DNA of 64,000 bases. It comes from Janibacter terrae NBRC 107853. GTDB taxonomy: Bacteria > Actinomycetota > Actinomycetes > Actinomycetales > Dermatophilaceae. Where the stretch lies: assembly GCF_001591405.1 (NCBI RefSeq), contig NZ_BCUV01000007.1:1116001-1180000 (forward strand), given 5' to 3'. The notes under the pieces were generated by a model. That model was not told the DNA's origin. It saw only the letters and a list, made by a program, of their open reading frames with translations, and did not search any database. Positions 1 through 8,495 of the stretch are shown here, in pieces. Numbering within the stretch: the first letter of the stretch is position 1; every line of letters begins with the position of its first letter. The translations under genes were made by a program, and so were the position numbers.

Positions 1-1
1 G

Positions 2-1546
2 GTCTTCCACGAGCTGCGCCGTGAGCAGCCGCGCTTCGCCGACCACTTCGAGGTGCAGCGGGCGGGCCTGCTGCGCGCAGCGGCCACGGCGGTCGCGACG
101 AGTCGGCACGGCGAGGCGATCATGCGCACCTCCGCCCGTGACCTGGTCCACCGCGCCCCCATCACCGTCGGGTCGGGGACGGGCATCGCGCAGGCGGCGG
201 GCGTCATGACGGACGAAGGGGTCTCCAGCCTCCTCGTCGTCGACGACGACGTGCTCGTCGGCATCCTCACCGACCGGGACCTGCGGCGCCGGGTGGTCGC
301 CGCCGGGGTCGACCCGGCGCGTCCGGTGCGCGAGGTGATGACGCGCGAGCCGATCGTCGCGCCCGTCGACGCCCCGGCGCTGGAGATGCTCCTGACGATG
401 ACGCGGGCCAACGTCCACCACCTGCCGGTCGTCGAGGGGCGCCGCCCGGTCGGCGTGGTCACCGCCACCGACCTCATGCGGCTCGAGCGCGCCAACGCCG
501 TGCACATCGTCGGCGAGGTGACCAAGCAGCCCGACGTCGACGGGGTCGTCGCGATCGCTGCCCGCACACCGAGGCTCGTGCAGCAGCTGCTCGAGCAGGA
601 CGTGAGCGCCGACGGCATCACCCGGGTCGTCACCTCGGTCGGCGACGCGGTGGAGCGCCGCCTCATCGCCCTCGCCCACGAGGACCTCGCCTCCCGTGGG
701 CTCGGCCCCGCGCCCCGGATGTGCTGGATGGTCCTCGGCTCCCGCGCCCGGCACGAGCAGGCCCTCGGCAGCGACCAGGACCACGCGGTGATCATCGCCG
801 ACGACGCCCCGGAGGGTGCCGAGGAGTACGTCGCCGCCTTGGCCGCGCAGGTGGTGGCGGGGCTCGAGGCGGCCGGGCACCCGCGCTGCCCCGGTGACGT
901 CATGGCGACGAACCCCCGCTGGCACCAACGACTCTCGGGCTGGCGCGCCGAGTTCCGCCAGTGGCTCGACGAACCGGTCCCCGATGCCGTGCTCGGCGCC
1001 AGCATCTTCTTCGACTCCCGACCGCTGGCCGGCGACCACGAGCTGCACGCCCGCCTCGTCGAGGGGGTCGCCGCCCGGGTGCCGCAGGCCCGCAACCTCC
1101 TCGCGCACCTGGCCGCCCAGGCCGTGGCCAACGAACCCCCGCTCGGGTTCTTCCGCGGCTTCGTCCTCGCCCGCAGCGGGGAGCACAAGGACATGCTCGA
1201 CCTCAAGCGCGGCGGCGTCGGGGCGATCGTCGACCTCGCCCGCGTCCACGCGCTGGGCTCGGGCCTGACCGTCGTCAACACTCGCGCCCGGCTGCGCGCC
1301 GTGGCCGGGCCCGGCGGGCTCTCCCCGGAGACGGCGGAGGGCCTCGTCGACGCGCTCGAGTTCATCTCGCACGTGCGTCTGGCCCACCAGTCCCGAAGGG
1401 AGGTCGCCGGGCTCCGCCCGACGTCCTGGCTCTCCCCGGACGAGCTGACGACCTTCGAGCGCCGCGCGCTGCGCGAGGCCTTCCACATCGTCCGCGAGGC
1501 CCAGCGGGGCCTGGCGCAGCGTCACCCCGGGCAGCACCTCGCATGA
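2..1546 (+). CDS. CBS-pair / DUF294 nucleotidyltransferase-like signalling protein (5' end outside window)
   Basis: The frame is open to the window edge, so the N-terminus is missing; the first plausible internal start is GTG at 53. A CBS pair (two blocks ending in GILTDRD and GVVTATD) is followed by a GlnD/DUF294-type nucleotidyltransferase domain with the GSRARHEQALGSDQDHA signature and the C-terminal DUF294 substrate-binding helices (FFRGFVLA, KHKDMLDLKRGG-like segment). Family members usually carry an N-terminal cyclic-nucleotide-binding domain, which is probably what lies off the edge. They are thought to sense nucleotides and are often encoded near acetate or solute transport genes. The stop overlaps the ATG of the downstream exonuclease by four bases, so the two are translationally coupled. 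The substrate is unknown. Confidence 0.85.
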   Translation, partial: VFHELRREQPRFADHFEVQRAGLLRAAATAVATSRHGEAIMRTSARDLVHRAPITVGSGTGIAQAAGVMTDEGVSSLLVVDDDVLVGILTDRDLRRRVVAAGVDPARPVREVMTREPIVAPVDAPALEMLLTMTRANVHHLPVVEGRRPVGVVTATDLMRLERANAVHIVGEVTKQPDVDGVVAIAARTPRLVQQLLEQDVSADGITRVVTSVGDAVERRLIALAHEDLASRGLGPAPRMCWMVLGSRARHEQALGSDQDHAVIIADDAPEGAEEYVAALAAQVVAGLEAAGHPRCPGDVMATNPRWHQRLSGWRAEFRQWLDEPVPDAVLGASIFFDSRPLAGDHELHARLVEGVAARVPQARNLLAHLAAQAVANEPPLGFFRGFVLARSGEHKDMLDLKRGGVGAIVDLARVHALGSGLTVVNTRARLRAVAGPGGLSPETAEGLVDALEFISHVRLAHQSRREVAGLRPTSWLSPDELTTFERRALREAFHIVREAQRGLAQRHPGQHLA

Positions 1547-2253
1547 TCCGGTGGCGTGACCCGGGCGGCGGCTCGGCCCGGCGGCGCGAGGCCGCCGCGC
1601 GCCGGGCCCCGGCCGGCCCGCTGCGGGACCACCTGGCGGTGCCACCCCCTTCGCCCGACACCCCGGTGGCCGAGCTGCCCCTGCTCGCCCTCGACCTGGA
1701 GACGACCGGCCTGGACGCCGGCAGCGACCGGATCGTCGCGATGGCCTGGGTGCCGGTCGACGGGCCGGCCGTCGACCTCGGGGGAGCGCGGCGTCTCGTC
1801 GTGGCTGCGGACGCCGGCGTCGGGGAGTCGGCGACCGTGCACGGCCTGACGGACGACGCGGTCGCAGCCGGCCAACCGGAGGCCGACGCGCTCACCGAGC
1901 TGCTCGCCGCGCTCACCGGACGGGTCCTGCTCGCCCACCACGACTCCATCGAGACCACCTTCCTCGCCGCTGCCTGCGACCGGGTCTTCGCGGCCCCCTT
2001 CGCCACGACGTGCGTCGACACCCTGGACCTGCAGCGCCGGGTCCTCGCTGGGGCACTCGGCACCGGCCCCGAGCCCCGGGCGGGTGAGCTGCGGCTCCAG
2101 ACCTCGCGGGAGCGTTTCGGCCTGCCTCGCTACCGCCCCCACGACCCGCTCGCCGACGCCCTGGGCTGCGCCGAGCTGTACCTCGCCCAGGTGGCCGAGC
2201 TCGCCGAGCGGGTGCGCAGACCCTTGACGCTCAAGACGATCCGCGCCCGCTGA
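1543..2253 (+). CDS. DnaQ-like DEDDh 3'-5' exonuclease
   Basis: A 236-residue protein starting at ATG 1543, which overlaps the upstream stop (ATGA). ExoI is LALDLETTGLD (Asp51, Glu53), ExoII is the LLAHHDSIE region, and ExoIII is the RYRPHDPLADA segment carrying the catalytic His and Asp. This is the metal-dependent exonuclease fold of DNA polymerase III epsilon, here free-standing. Coupling to a CBS/DUF294 protein is a recurrent bacterial gene pair, suggesting a regulated nuclease rather than a replisome subunit. The first 40 residues are Arg/Pro-rich and look disordered. The exact substrate is not predictable. Confidence 0.85.
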   Translation: MIRWRDPGGGSARRREAAARRAPAGPLRDHLAVPPPSPDTPVAELPLLALDLETTGLDAGSDRIVAMAWVPVDGPAVDLGGARRLVVAADAGVGESATVHGLTDDAVAAGQPEADALTELLAALTGRVLLAHHDSIETTFLAAACDRVFAAPFATTCVDTLDLQRRVLAGALGTGPEPRAGELRLQTSRERFGLPRYRPHDPLADALGCAELYLAQVAELAERVRRPLTLKTIRAR

Positions 2254-2317
2254 GGGTCCGCGGGCACCCGCGACGACGACCCCGGTCGGCCGTCGCCAAA
2301 AAAACTTCCGGTGAAGT

Positions 2318-2347
2318 GCATCCCTGCGAGGGGGGTGGGGCGAAGTA
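2318..2347 (+). promoter_or_regulatory. ECF (SigK/ECF19-like) promoter of the DUF4397 gene
   Basis: GCATCC at 2318-2323 is separated by 17 nt from CGAAGTA at 2341-2347, about 50 nt before the ATG at 2397. The arrangement resembles the mycobacterial SigK promoter type (CCATCC, 16-17 nt, CGAAT). Secreted fasciclin and DUF4397 proteins of actinobacteria are commonly linked to such sigma factors. The motif is read directly; assignment to a SigK-like factor is inference, as no sigma gene is in the window. Confidence 0.55.
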
Positions 2348-2396
2348 AGGGCAGGACGCAAAGCAGCGTCTCCCCACCCAGACCAGGAGCACCCTC

Positions 2397-3287
2397 ATGC
2401 GACTCACCCGACCGCTCGCCATCGCCGCACTGTCCACGGGCTTCGTCACCGCCCTGAGCGCCCCGGCCTTCGCCGCCGACGGCGACGCCACCGTGAGCAT
2501 CCTGCACGGGGTGCCGGGCGCCACGGTGGACGTCTACGCCAACGGCGACGTCCTGCTCGAAGGCTTCGAGCCCGGCACGATCACCGACCCCATGCCCCTG
2601 CCCGCGGGGGAGTACGACCTCAAGGTCACCGCGGCCGGTGCCGGCGCCGACGGCGACGCCGTCATCCAGGCCGACGACGTCGCGGTCGAGGCCGGGACCA
2701 ACATCACCGTCGCGGCCCACCTGGACGCCGACGGCACCCCTGTCCTCACCCCCTTCGCCAACGACGTGTCCGCCACCGAGCCCGGGCAGGCCCGCCTGAC
2801 CGTCCGGCACACCGCCGCGGCCCCGGCGGTCGACGTCCGCGCCAACGGTGAGGTCGCCTTCGCCGACGTGACGAACCCCAAGGAGGGCACGACCGACCTC
2901 GCGGCCGGGACCGTCTCGGCCGACGTGGTCCTCGCCGGCACCGACGACGTCGTCATCGGCCCGGCCGACGTCACGCTCAAGGAGGGCACCAACACGATCG
3001 TGTACGCGTGGGGCTCCGCCGAGGACGACAACCTGGACCTCGCCGTCCAGGAGGTCTCCGGGCTTCCCCATCACCCAGTCGCTGCTCGACGAGGGCTACG
3101 TGATCGTCGACATCTCCCACGAGGCCTTCGACGACCGTCCCGAGCACTCGGGCGACAGCCTCGTCCGCGGTCCGCTGGCCGAGGACGCCTGACCGCCGGG
3201 CAGGACGAAGGGGGTGGGCCGGGCGGCCCACCCCCTTCGCCGTCGTCGGACCGGGGTCAGTTGGCGACGTCGATCCGCACGCCGTAG
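2397..3287 (+). CDS. Secreted DUF4397 protein, probably frameshifted near its 3' end
   Basis: ATG 2397 has an AGGAG ribosome site. Residues 1-27 form a signal peptide ending APAFA-A. Two DUF4397 beta-domains follow, with VSILHGVPGATVDVYANG and a second copy around RLTVRHTAAAPAVDVRANG. As read, the frame continues to 3287 through the terminator hairpin and into the convergent protease, encoding Arg/Pro-rich sequence unlike the rest. Removing one G from the GGG at 3060-3062 instead gives a codon-typical tail that stops at 3192, just before the hairpin. A one-base frameshift, real or a sequencing error, is therefore likely. Cell-envelope location is inferred from the family. Confidence 0.75.
   Translation: MRLTRPLAIAALSTGFVTALSAPAFAADGDATVSILHGVPGATVDVYANGDVLLEGFEPGTITDPMPLPAGEYDLKVTAAGAGADGDAVIQADDVAVEAGTNITVAAHLDADGTPVLTPFANDVSATEPGQARLTVRHTAAAPAVDVRANGEVAFADVTNPKEGTTDLAAGTVSADVVLAGTDDVVIGPADVTLKEGTNTIVYAWGSAEDDNLDLAVQEVSGLPHHPVAARRGLRDRRHLPRGLRRPSRALGRQPRPRSAGRGRLTAGQDEGGGPGGPPPSPSSDRGQLATSIRTP
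3061..3192 (+). other. Out-of-frame coding tail of the DUF4397 gene
   Basis: In the frame one base off from the upstream gene, this stretch encodes GFPITQSLLDEG followed by YVIVDISHEAF and an acidic end PLAEDA, with almost every third base G or C, as expected of real coding sequence here. It has no start of its own and stops 13 bases before the terminator stem. It is best explained as the true C-terminus of the DUF4397 protein after a single-base indel at 3060-3062. A fused remnant of another gene is the alternative. Confidence 0.55.
3206..3239. terminator. Bidirectional hairpin terminator
   Basis: A perfect stem, CGAAGGGGGTGGGCC paired with GGCCCACCCCCTTCG around a four-base loop, lies between the convergent DUF4397 and protease genes. 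Each arm carries one copy of the CGAAGGGG/CCCCTTCG octamer that recurs through the window. No U-tract follows, as is usual for actinobacterial terminators. Confidence 0.8.
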
Positions 3288-4423
3288 TAGCTCGCCGCGT
3301 CGACGACCGGCTGGTAGAAGCTGTACGAGCCGGCCGCGTAGCCGCGGTTGTACCCGCACTCCACGCCGACCGGGCCGCCGGAGGTCATGCCCTGGGCGAG
3401 GTTGCCGACGCCGATGTACGCGCCCCCGGAGTCGCCGCCCTCGGTGCAGACGCTCGCCTCGGCGAGGCCGGAGACGATGGTGCCGCCGTAGTTGACGGTG
3501 CGGTTGTAGGCCTTGATCGTGCCGCAGGTCCAGCCCGTGGTGTTGCCGGCCTTGCAGATCTCGGAGCCGACGGCGTTCTTGCTCGCGCCCTGCACGGCGT
3601 AGTAGCCCGAGTGGCCGCGGCTGTCGACGTAGGGCTGGCCCACGTCCTCGGTGTCGATGTCCATCAGGCCCATGTCGACGCTGCTGTATCCCTCGCGGAA
3701 GCGGCTGTGCGTGCCCCTGCCGATGTGGGTGCCGTTGGCGTCGAGGACGGCGGGCAGGCCCTCGACGCAGTGGCCGGCGGTGAGCAGGACGTTGTTGCCG
3801 CTGGAGGTCCTGCCCGGGTAGCCCAGGCTGCAGTTGGTGCCGGGGGACAGGTCCATGATCCGGCCCGGCACGACATCGGCCTGGGTGCTCAGCGCGTCGG
3901 CGGTGGTGACGGTGACCCGGTCCATGGCGGCGATGCGTTGGCGCAGCGCGGTCGGCGCGTCCTCGGCGATGCGCACCTCGACGACGCCGCGCTGCAGGTT
4001 CGGGCCGACGGTGACGACGTGTCCCGACTGCGACCCGGCCCGCCTGAGCACGGTGGCCGCGACCCGGTCGAGGGCGCTCTGGCTCACGGTCGTGCTCGGG
4101 CGCAGCCCCGCGGCGCGCACCCTGGCGGCGTCCCGGGCGGTGCCCACGCCGACGACGAGCTGGGTCCCCTCGAACCATGCCCCGTCGGCGTCGACCCCCT
4201 TCGCCTCGAGCGAGCGAAGGGAGGCCTGCTTGCGCTCCTTCGTCGCGAGGTAGCTCCTGGCCTCGGCCTGCGTCCTGCCGTCGCGCTGCATGACGTACGA
4301 CGTCATCGGGTCGGCCCGGTTGATCCCGTCGTCGGGCACGGGGGCCGCGGTCGCAGCCGGGGTGAGCATGACGCCGGCGCCGACGAGGGCTCCGGTGAGG
4401 GACAGGGTGCTGCGCAGTGTCAT
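3257..4423 (-). CDS. Secreted chymotrypsin-fold serine protease (S1, alpha-lytic-like)
   Basis: The start is ATG at 4423 with AGGAGA just upstream; a longer frame to 4546 lacks a ribosome site and would bury the signal peptide. The protein has 388 residues: a signal peptide to about residue 27, a pro-region to about 180, then the protease domain with His218 (LLTAGHC), Asp250 (SSVDMG) and Ser332 (GDSGG). Cysteine pairs are visible (CSLGYPG/AGHC, EIC/TCG, VCTEGG/ECGY). Alpha-lytic-type proteases fold with the help of the pro-region and are exported. The substrate is probably extracellular protein. The gene is monocistronic and converges on the DUF4397 gene. Confidence 0.9.
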   Translation of the reverse strand: MTLRSTLSLTGALVGAGVMLTPAATAAPVPDDGINRADPMTSYVMQRDGRTQAEARSYLATKERKQASLRSLEAKGVDADGAWFEGTQLVVGVGTARDAARVRAAGLRPSTTVSQSALDRVAATVLRRAGSQSGHVVTVGPNLQRGVVEVRIAEDAPTALRQRIAAMDRVTVTTADALSTQADVVPGRIMDLSPGTNCSLGYPGRTSSGNNVLLTAGHCVEGLPAVLDANGTHIGRGTHSRFREGYSSVDMGLMDIDTEDVGQPYVDSRGHSGYYAVQGASKNAVGSEICKAGNTTGWTCGTIKAYNRTVNYGGTIVSGLAEASVCTEGGDSGGAYIGVGNLAQGMTSGGPVGVECGYNRGYAAGSYSFYQPVVDAASYYGVRIDVAN

Positions 4424-4621
4424 GGGGTCTCCTTGGTGTGGCCGGGGTGTCCGGCTCGGTGAGACGAAGGTGCCGCCCCGGGGTGACCTGCGCCACGGGG
4501 CCTGACCGAATCCGGAGCCGGGTGGCGGAATCCGAGGCCGGCGCACGCCGGGTGCTGACCTCCCGCGGGGGACTTCGCACCAGTCAGCCCGCGCAGTTCA
4601 CCCGGATTTCACGGACCCGGT

Positions 4622-4665
4622 TTGCGCCCTCGGGGGCCATCCGCTAGATTGGAATCGTTCCAATC
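4622..4665 (+). promoter_or_regulatory. ahpC promoter with overlapping dyad operator
   Basis: TTGCGC (4622-4627), 17 nt, TAGATT (4645-4650) looks like a housekeeping promoter. A perfect inverted repeat, GATTGGAA-TCG-TTCCAATC at 4647-4665, overlaps the -10 element, so a bound protein would repress. Its inner part, TTGGAATCGTTCCAA, has the architecture of PerR/Fur-family peroxide boxes. The repeat is certain. The repressor identity is inferred from the family and from the peroxide-defence genes downstream. Confidence 0.65.
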
Positions 4666-4730
4666 CACGGAGCGCTCAAGCGCGACGCGGGTCGGAGCCA
4701 CTGACCCCGAGATGCACAGGAGCTCAACGC

Positions 4731-5297
4731 ATGTCCCTCATCAACACCCAGATCAAGCCCTTCCAGGCCACCGGCTACATCAACGGTGAGTTCAAGGACT
4801 TCTCCGAGGCCGACATCGCCGGCAAGTGGGCGATCTTCTTCTTCTACCCGGCGGACTTCACCTTCGTCTGCCCGACCGAGCTCGAGGACCTGGCCGGCCA
4901 GTACGACGCCGAGCTCAAGGACCTGGGCGTCGAGGTCTTCTCCGTCTCGACCGACACGCACTTCACGCACAAGGCGTGGCACGAGACCTCCGAGGCCGTC
5001 GGCAAGGTCACCTACCCGATGCTCGGCGACCCGACCGCGACCATCTCGCGCAACTTCGACATCCTGCGTGAGGACGAGGGCCTGGCCAACCGTGGCACCT
5101 TCCTCGTCGACCCCGACGGCGTGATCCAGTTCCTCGAGATCACCGCCGAGGGCATCGGCCGCAACGCCGCCGAGCTCGTCCGCAAGGTCAAGGCCGCCCA
5201 GTACGTCCGCAACAACCCCGGTGAGGTCTGCCCGGCCAAGTGGGAAGAGGGCGCCGAGACCCTCGCCCCGAGCCTGGACCTCGTCGGCAAGATCTGA
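4731..5297 (+). CDS. ahpC: Alkyl hydroperoxide reductase peroxiredoxin AhpC
   Basis: A 188-residue 2-Cys peroxiredoxin matching the usual AhpC length. The peroxidatic Cys47 lies in FTFVCPTE and the resolving Cys167 in GEVCPAKW, as in enterobacterial AhpC (Cys46/Cys165). It reduces H2O2, organic peroxides and peroxynitrite in the cytoplasm and is re-reduced by AhpF, encoded 141 bp downstream. An ATG with CAGGAG precedes the coding region. The dyad operator over its promoter suggests peroxide-inducible derepression. This is the AhpF-dependent type rather than the mycobacterial AhpD-dependent AhpC. Confidence 0.97.
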   Translation: MSLINTQIKPFQATGYINGEFKDFSEADIAGKWAIFFFYPADFTFVCPTELEDLAGQYDAELKDLGVEVFSVSTDTHFTHKAWHETSEAVGKVTYPMLGDPTATISRNFDILREDEGLANRGTFLVDPDGVIQFLEITAEGIGRNAAELVRKVKAAQYVRNNPGEVCPAKWEEGAETLAPSLDLVGKI

Positions 5298-5344
5298 TCG
5301 AGCCCTGACAGATCGCCGGGCTGTGCCCGGCACCGCATCCGGAA

Positions 5345-5375
5345 GGGGGGCGACGGCGCCCTGCCGTCGCCCCCC
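5345..5375 (+). terminator. Intercistronic hairpin between ahpC and ahpF
   Basis: GGGGGGCGACGGC and GCCGTCGCCCCCC form a perfect 13-bp stem around a GCCCT loop, 48 bases after the ahpC stop and 63 before ahpF. Such a strong stem between two cooperating genes may attenuate read-through or protect the ahpC message, giving more peroxiredoxin than reductase. No second promoter is obvious before ahpF. Confidence 0.6.
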
Positions 5376-5437
5376 ACCCTGCACCCGCGCACCACCTCGC
5401 GCCGCCCCCTTCGTCCCGACAGGAGTCGCTCCACACC

Positions 5438-7117
5438 ATGGCCCTCGACCCGAACCTCGCCACCCAGCTCAAGGCCTACCTCGAGAACCTCCGCGAGCCG
5501 ATCGAGCTCGTCGCCTCCCTCGACGACGGGGCCAAGTCCGCGGAGCTCGACGCGCTGCTCGTCGAGATCGAGGGCATGAGCGCGCAGATCACCCGCCGCG
5601 TGGCCGAAGGGGGCGAGCGCGACGAGCGCGTCCCCTCCTTCGCGATCACCCGGGTGTCCGACCCGAGCGTCTCCGTCCGCTTCGCCGGCATCCCGATGGG
5701 CCACGAGTTCACCTCCCTCGTCCTCGCCCTGCTGCAGGTCGGCGGCCACCCGAGCAAGGCCTCGCAGGACCTCATCGACCAGGTCAAGGGACTGCAGGGT
5801 GCCCACCACTTCGAGACCTTCTTCTCCCTGAGCTGCCAGAACTGCCCGGACGTCGTCCAGGCCCTCAACCTCATGAGCGTGCTCAACCCGCAGATCACCC
5901 ACACCGCCATCGACGGCGCGGTCTTCCCGACCGAGGCCGAGCAGCGCGGCGTCCTCGCGGTGCCCACCGTCTTCCACAACGGTGAGTCCTTCGGCTCCGG
6001 CCGCATGGAGCTGGCCGAGATCGTCGGCAAGGTCGACGAGCTCTCCGGTGGTGACTCCGCCGCCCGCGCCGCGGAGGAGCTCTCCGCCCGCGAGCCCTAC
6101 GACGTCCTCGTCGTCGGCGGTGGCCCCGCCGGCGCGTCCGCCGCCATCTACGCGGCCCGCAAGGGGATCCGCACCGGCCTCGTCGCCGAGCGCTTCGGTG
6201 GCCAGGTCCTCGACACGATGGCGATCGAGAACCTCGTCTCCGTCCCTCACACCGAGGGTCCCAGGCTCGCTGCCGACCTCGAGCGCCACGTCACCGAGTA
6301 CGACGTCGAGATGATCCGCAGCCAGGCGGCTGCCGGGCTGTCCGCCGGTGACGACGGCCTGACGGTCGTCGACCTGGCCAACGGCGCCACTCTCTCGGGC
6401 AGGACCGTCGTCCTCGCGACCGGCGCCCGCTGGCGCACGATGGGCGTCCCCGGCGAGGAGGAGTATCGCAACAAGGGCGTCACCTTCTGCCCGCACTGCG
6501 ACGGCCCGCTCTTCAAGGGCAAGCGCATCGCCGTCATCGGCGGCGGCAACTCCGGCGTCGAGGCCGCGATCGACCTCGCCGGCGTCGTCGGCCACGTCAC
6601 CCTCATCGAGTTCATGGACGAGATGCGCGCCGACGCGGTCCTGCAGCGCAAGCTGCGCTCGCTGCCCAACGTCGACGTCCGCCTCGGCACCAAGACGACC
6701 GAGGTCGTCGGTGACGGCGGCAAGGTGACCGGTCTGGTGCTCGAGCCGCGCGACGGCGGCCCGTCCGAGCAGCTCGCCCTCGAGGGCGTCTTCGTCCAGA
6801 TCGGCCTGCTGCCCAACACCGAGTGGCTCGGTGACGCGGTCGAGCTGTCCGAGCGCGGCGAGATCGTCATCGACGGCGTCGGCCGGACCAGCATGCCGGG
6901 CGTCTTCGCCGCAGGGGACTGCACGGTCGAGCCCTACAAGCAGATCGTCACCGCCCTGGGTGCCGGCTCGACGGCGTCGCTGAGCGCCTTCGACCACCTC
7001 ATCCGCACGAGCGCCCCCGACGAGGAGTCGGCGATCGCGGCGACCAAGGCGGCCGACGGCCCCCTCGAGGCCGGCGACCAGATCGACGTGCCGGACTCGG
7101 TCGGCGCGAGCGCCTGA
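5438..7117 (+). CDS. ahpF: Alkyl hydroperoxide reductase flavoprotein AhpF
   Basis: A 559-residue protein with the AhpF layout. The N-terminal tandem thioredoxin-fold domain has CQNC (Cys133/Cys136). It is followed by a thioredoxin-reductase-like FAD/NAD(P)H module with [10 protein letters not shown] near residue 227, CPHC (Cys351/Cys354) and [10 protein letters not shown], ending in the FAD motif GVFAAGDCT. It passes electrons from NAD(P)H through FAD and two disulfides to AhpC. The start ATG at 5438 follows AGGAG at 5421-5425. It is about 30 residues longer than E. coli AhpF at its C-terminus. Confidence 0.97.
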   Translation: MALDPNLATQLKAYLENLREPIELVASLDDGAKSAELDALLVEIEGMSAQITRRVAEGGERDERVPSFAITRVSDPSVSVRFAGIPMGHEFTSLVLALLQVGGHPSKASQDLIDQVKGLQGAHHFETFFSLSCQNCPDVVQALNLMSVLNPQITHTAIDGAVFPTEAEQRGVLAVPTVFHNGESFGSGRMELAEIVGKVDELSGGDSAARAAEELSAREPYDVLVVGGGPAGASAAIYAARKGIRTGLVAERFGGQVLDTMAIENLVSVPHTEGPRLAADLERHVTEYDVEMIRSQAAAGLSAGDDGLTVVDLANGATLSGRTVVLATGARWRTMGVPGEEEYRNKGVTFCPHCDGPLFKGKRIAVIGGGNSGVEAAIDLAGVVGHVTLIEFMDEMRADAVLQRKLRSLPNVDVRLGTKTTEVVGDGGKVTGLVLEPRDGGPSEQLALEGVFVQIGLLPNTEWLGDAVELSERGEIVIDGVGRTSMPGVFAAGDCTVEPYKQIVTALGAGSTASLSAFDHLIRTSAPDEESAIAATKAADGPLEAGDQIDVPDSVGASA

Positions 7118-7142
7118 GCCGACCACACCACGAGGAGACAGC

Positions 7143-7571
7143 ATGACTGAGCAGATCGACCTCTCGGACCACGGACCCGCCCCCTATGTCGTCGACATCG
7201 AGTCGGCCACGCTGCAGAACTCGAACTACCGCTCCACGCTGTGGACCGGCAACCACGTGCAGCTGACGGTCATGGCGATCGCCCCCGGCGACGACATCGG
7301 CCTGGAGGTGCACGACGACCACGACCAGTTCCTGCGGGTCGAGGAGGGCCGCGGCCGGGTCCAGATGGGTCCTGCCGAGGACGACCTGTCGTTCGAGCGC
7401 GAGGTCGGCGACGACGACATCATCATGGTCCCGGCCGGCCAGTGGCACAACGTCACCAACATCGGTGACGAGCCCCTCAAGGTCTACTCGCTCTACGGCC
7501 CGCCCGAGCACGTGCGGGGCACCGTCCACGCGACGAAGGCCGACCAGGAGGCCGACCCGCACGAGCACTGA
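7143..7571 (+). CDS. Cupin-domain protein
   Basis: A 142-residue single-domain cupin. The metal-site motif 1 is visible as EVHDDHDQFLRVEEG and motif 2 as VPAGQWHNVTN. It follows ahpF by 25 bp with a GGAG ribosome site and so is probably co-transcribed with the peroxide-defence pair. Small cupins of this type resemble mannose-6-phosphate-isomerase-like sugar or metal-binding proteins. No enzyme activity can be assigned from sequence alone. Confidence 0.85.
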   Translation: MTEQIDLSDHGPAPYVVDIESATLQNSNYRSTLWTGNHVQLTVMAIAPGDDIGLEVHDDHDQFLRVEEGRGRVQMGPAEDDLSFEREVGDDDIIMVPAGQWHNVTNIGDEPLKVYSLYGPPEHVRGTVHATKADQEADPHEH

Positions 7572-7589
7572 GCTCCACGGGACCCGTGG

Positions 7590-7627
7590 CGAAGGGCGGG
7601 GCGCACCCAGGTGCGTCCCGCCCTTCG
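7590..7627 (+). terminator. Hairpin terminator after the ahpC-ahpF-cupin operon
   Basis: An 18-bp near-perfect stem (7590-7607 with 7610-7627, one G-U pair) begins CGAAGGGC and ends GCCCTTCG, a one-base variant of the recurrent octamer. It sits 18 bp after the cupin stop and ends 43 bp before the next gene. Confidence 0.75.
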
Positions 7628-7670
7628 TCGTCCTCTGGCGTCGCAGGTGACCGACGAGTAACCTGCGCCC

Positions 7671-8480
7671 ATGCACAGCACCATCGAGTACTCGCGCCAC
7701 GAGGGCGTGGGCGAGCCCGTCGTCCTCGTCCACGGCATCGGCCACCGGCGTGAGGCGTGGGGTGAGGTGCCGCGCCTCCTCGCCGACCGCGGCCACGACG
7801 TCTACGTCGTCGACCTGCCCGGCCATGGCTCCTCCCCGGTGCCCGCCGCGCCGGACGGCTACTCCATGCGCAGCCAGGCCGAGCAGCTCGAGCGGCTCTT
7901 CGCCGGTCTCGGCCTCGATCGTCCGCACGTCGTCGGCAACTCCCTCGGGGGTGCCCTGTCACTCGAGCTGGCCCACCGTGGGAGCGTGCGCTCGGCGACC
8001 GTCCTCTCGCCGGCCGGGTTCTTCCCGCCCCTGCACCTGGCCAATGTCGCCGCCAACCTCCTCTTCATGAGGCTCGGGAGCCACCTGCCCGAGGCCGTGC
8101 ACCGCAGGCTCCTCGCCCACGCGTGGTTCCGCAGGATCGCCTTCCGCTCGCTGTACACGCACCCGGAGCGGGTCTCCCTCGAGGACGCCGTCGGTGACAC
8201 GCTCAACCTGCGCCGCGCCAGGGGCTTCTGGCCGAACTTCGTCCGGGGGGTCCTGCTGCGGTTCGACCAGGACGTCACGGTCCCGACGACCGTCGCCTGG
8301 GGCGACACCGACCGGCTGCTCCTGCCGAGCGAGGCGCTGGTCGCGCGCCGTCGACTGCCCGCGGCGACGCACGTGACGCTGCCCGACTGCGGCCACTGCC
8401 CGCAGGTCGACCACCCGGACCTCGTCGCCGACGTCGTCCTGGCGACGATCTCCCGGACCGGCGAGCGCGCCACGGCCTGA
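7671..8480 (+). CDS. Alpha/beta-fold hydrolase
   Basis: A 269-residue alpha/beta hydrolase. The oxyanion motif VHGIG is at about residue 20, the nucleophile elbow GNSLGG has Ser91, the acid is probably Asp in WGDTDRLL, and His is in CGHCPQVDHPD. A short cap domain lies between them. A TAACCT element six bases before the ATG suggests leaderless transcription. The substrate (ester, epoxide or C-C bond) cannot be told. It converges on the copper oxidase gene. Confidence 0.88.
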   Translation: MHSTIEYSRHEGVGEPVVLVHGIGHRREAWGEVPRLLADRGHDVYVVDLPGHGSSPVPAAPDGYSMRSQAEQLERLFAGLGLDRPHVVGNSLGGALSLELAHRGSVRSATVLSPAGFFPPLHLANVAANLLFMRLGSHLPEAVHRRLLAHAWFRRIAFRSLYTHPERVSLEDAVGDTLNLRRARGFWPNFVRGVLLRFDQDVTVPTTVAWGDTDRLLLPSEALVARRRLPAATHVTLPDCGHCPQVDHPDLVADVVLATISRTGERATA

Positions 8481-8495
8481 CGCGGACCCGGCCGC

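Noticed and set aside
3061-3192. Independent small gene in the offset frame
   Set aside because: It has no start codon or ribosome site; a frameshifted tail of the DUF4397 gene explains it better.
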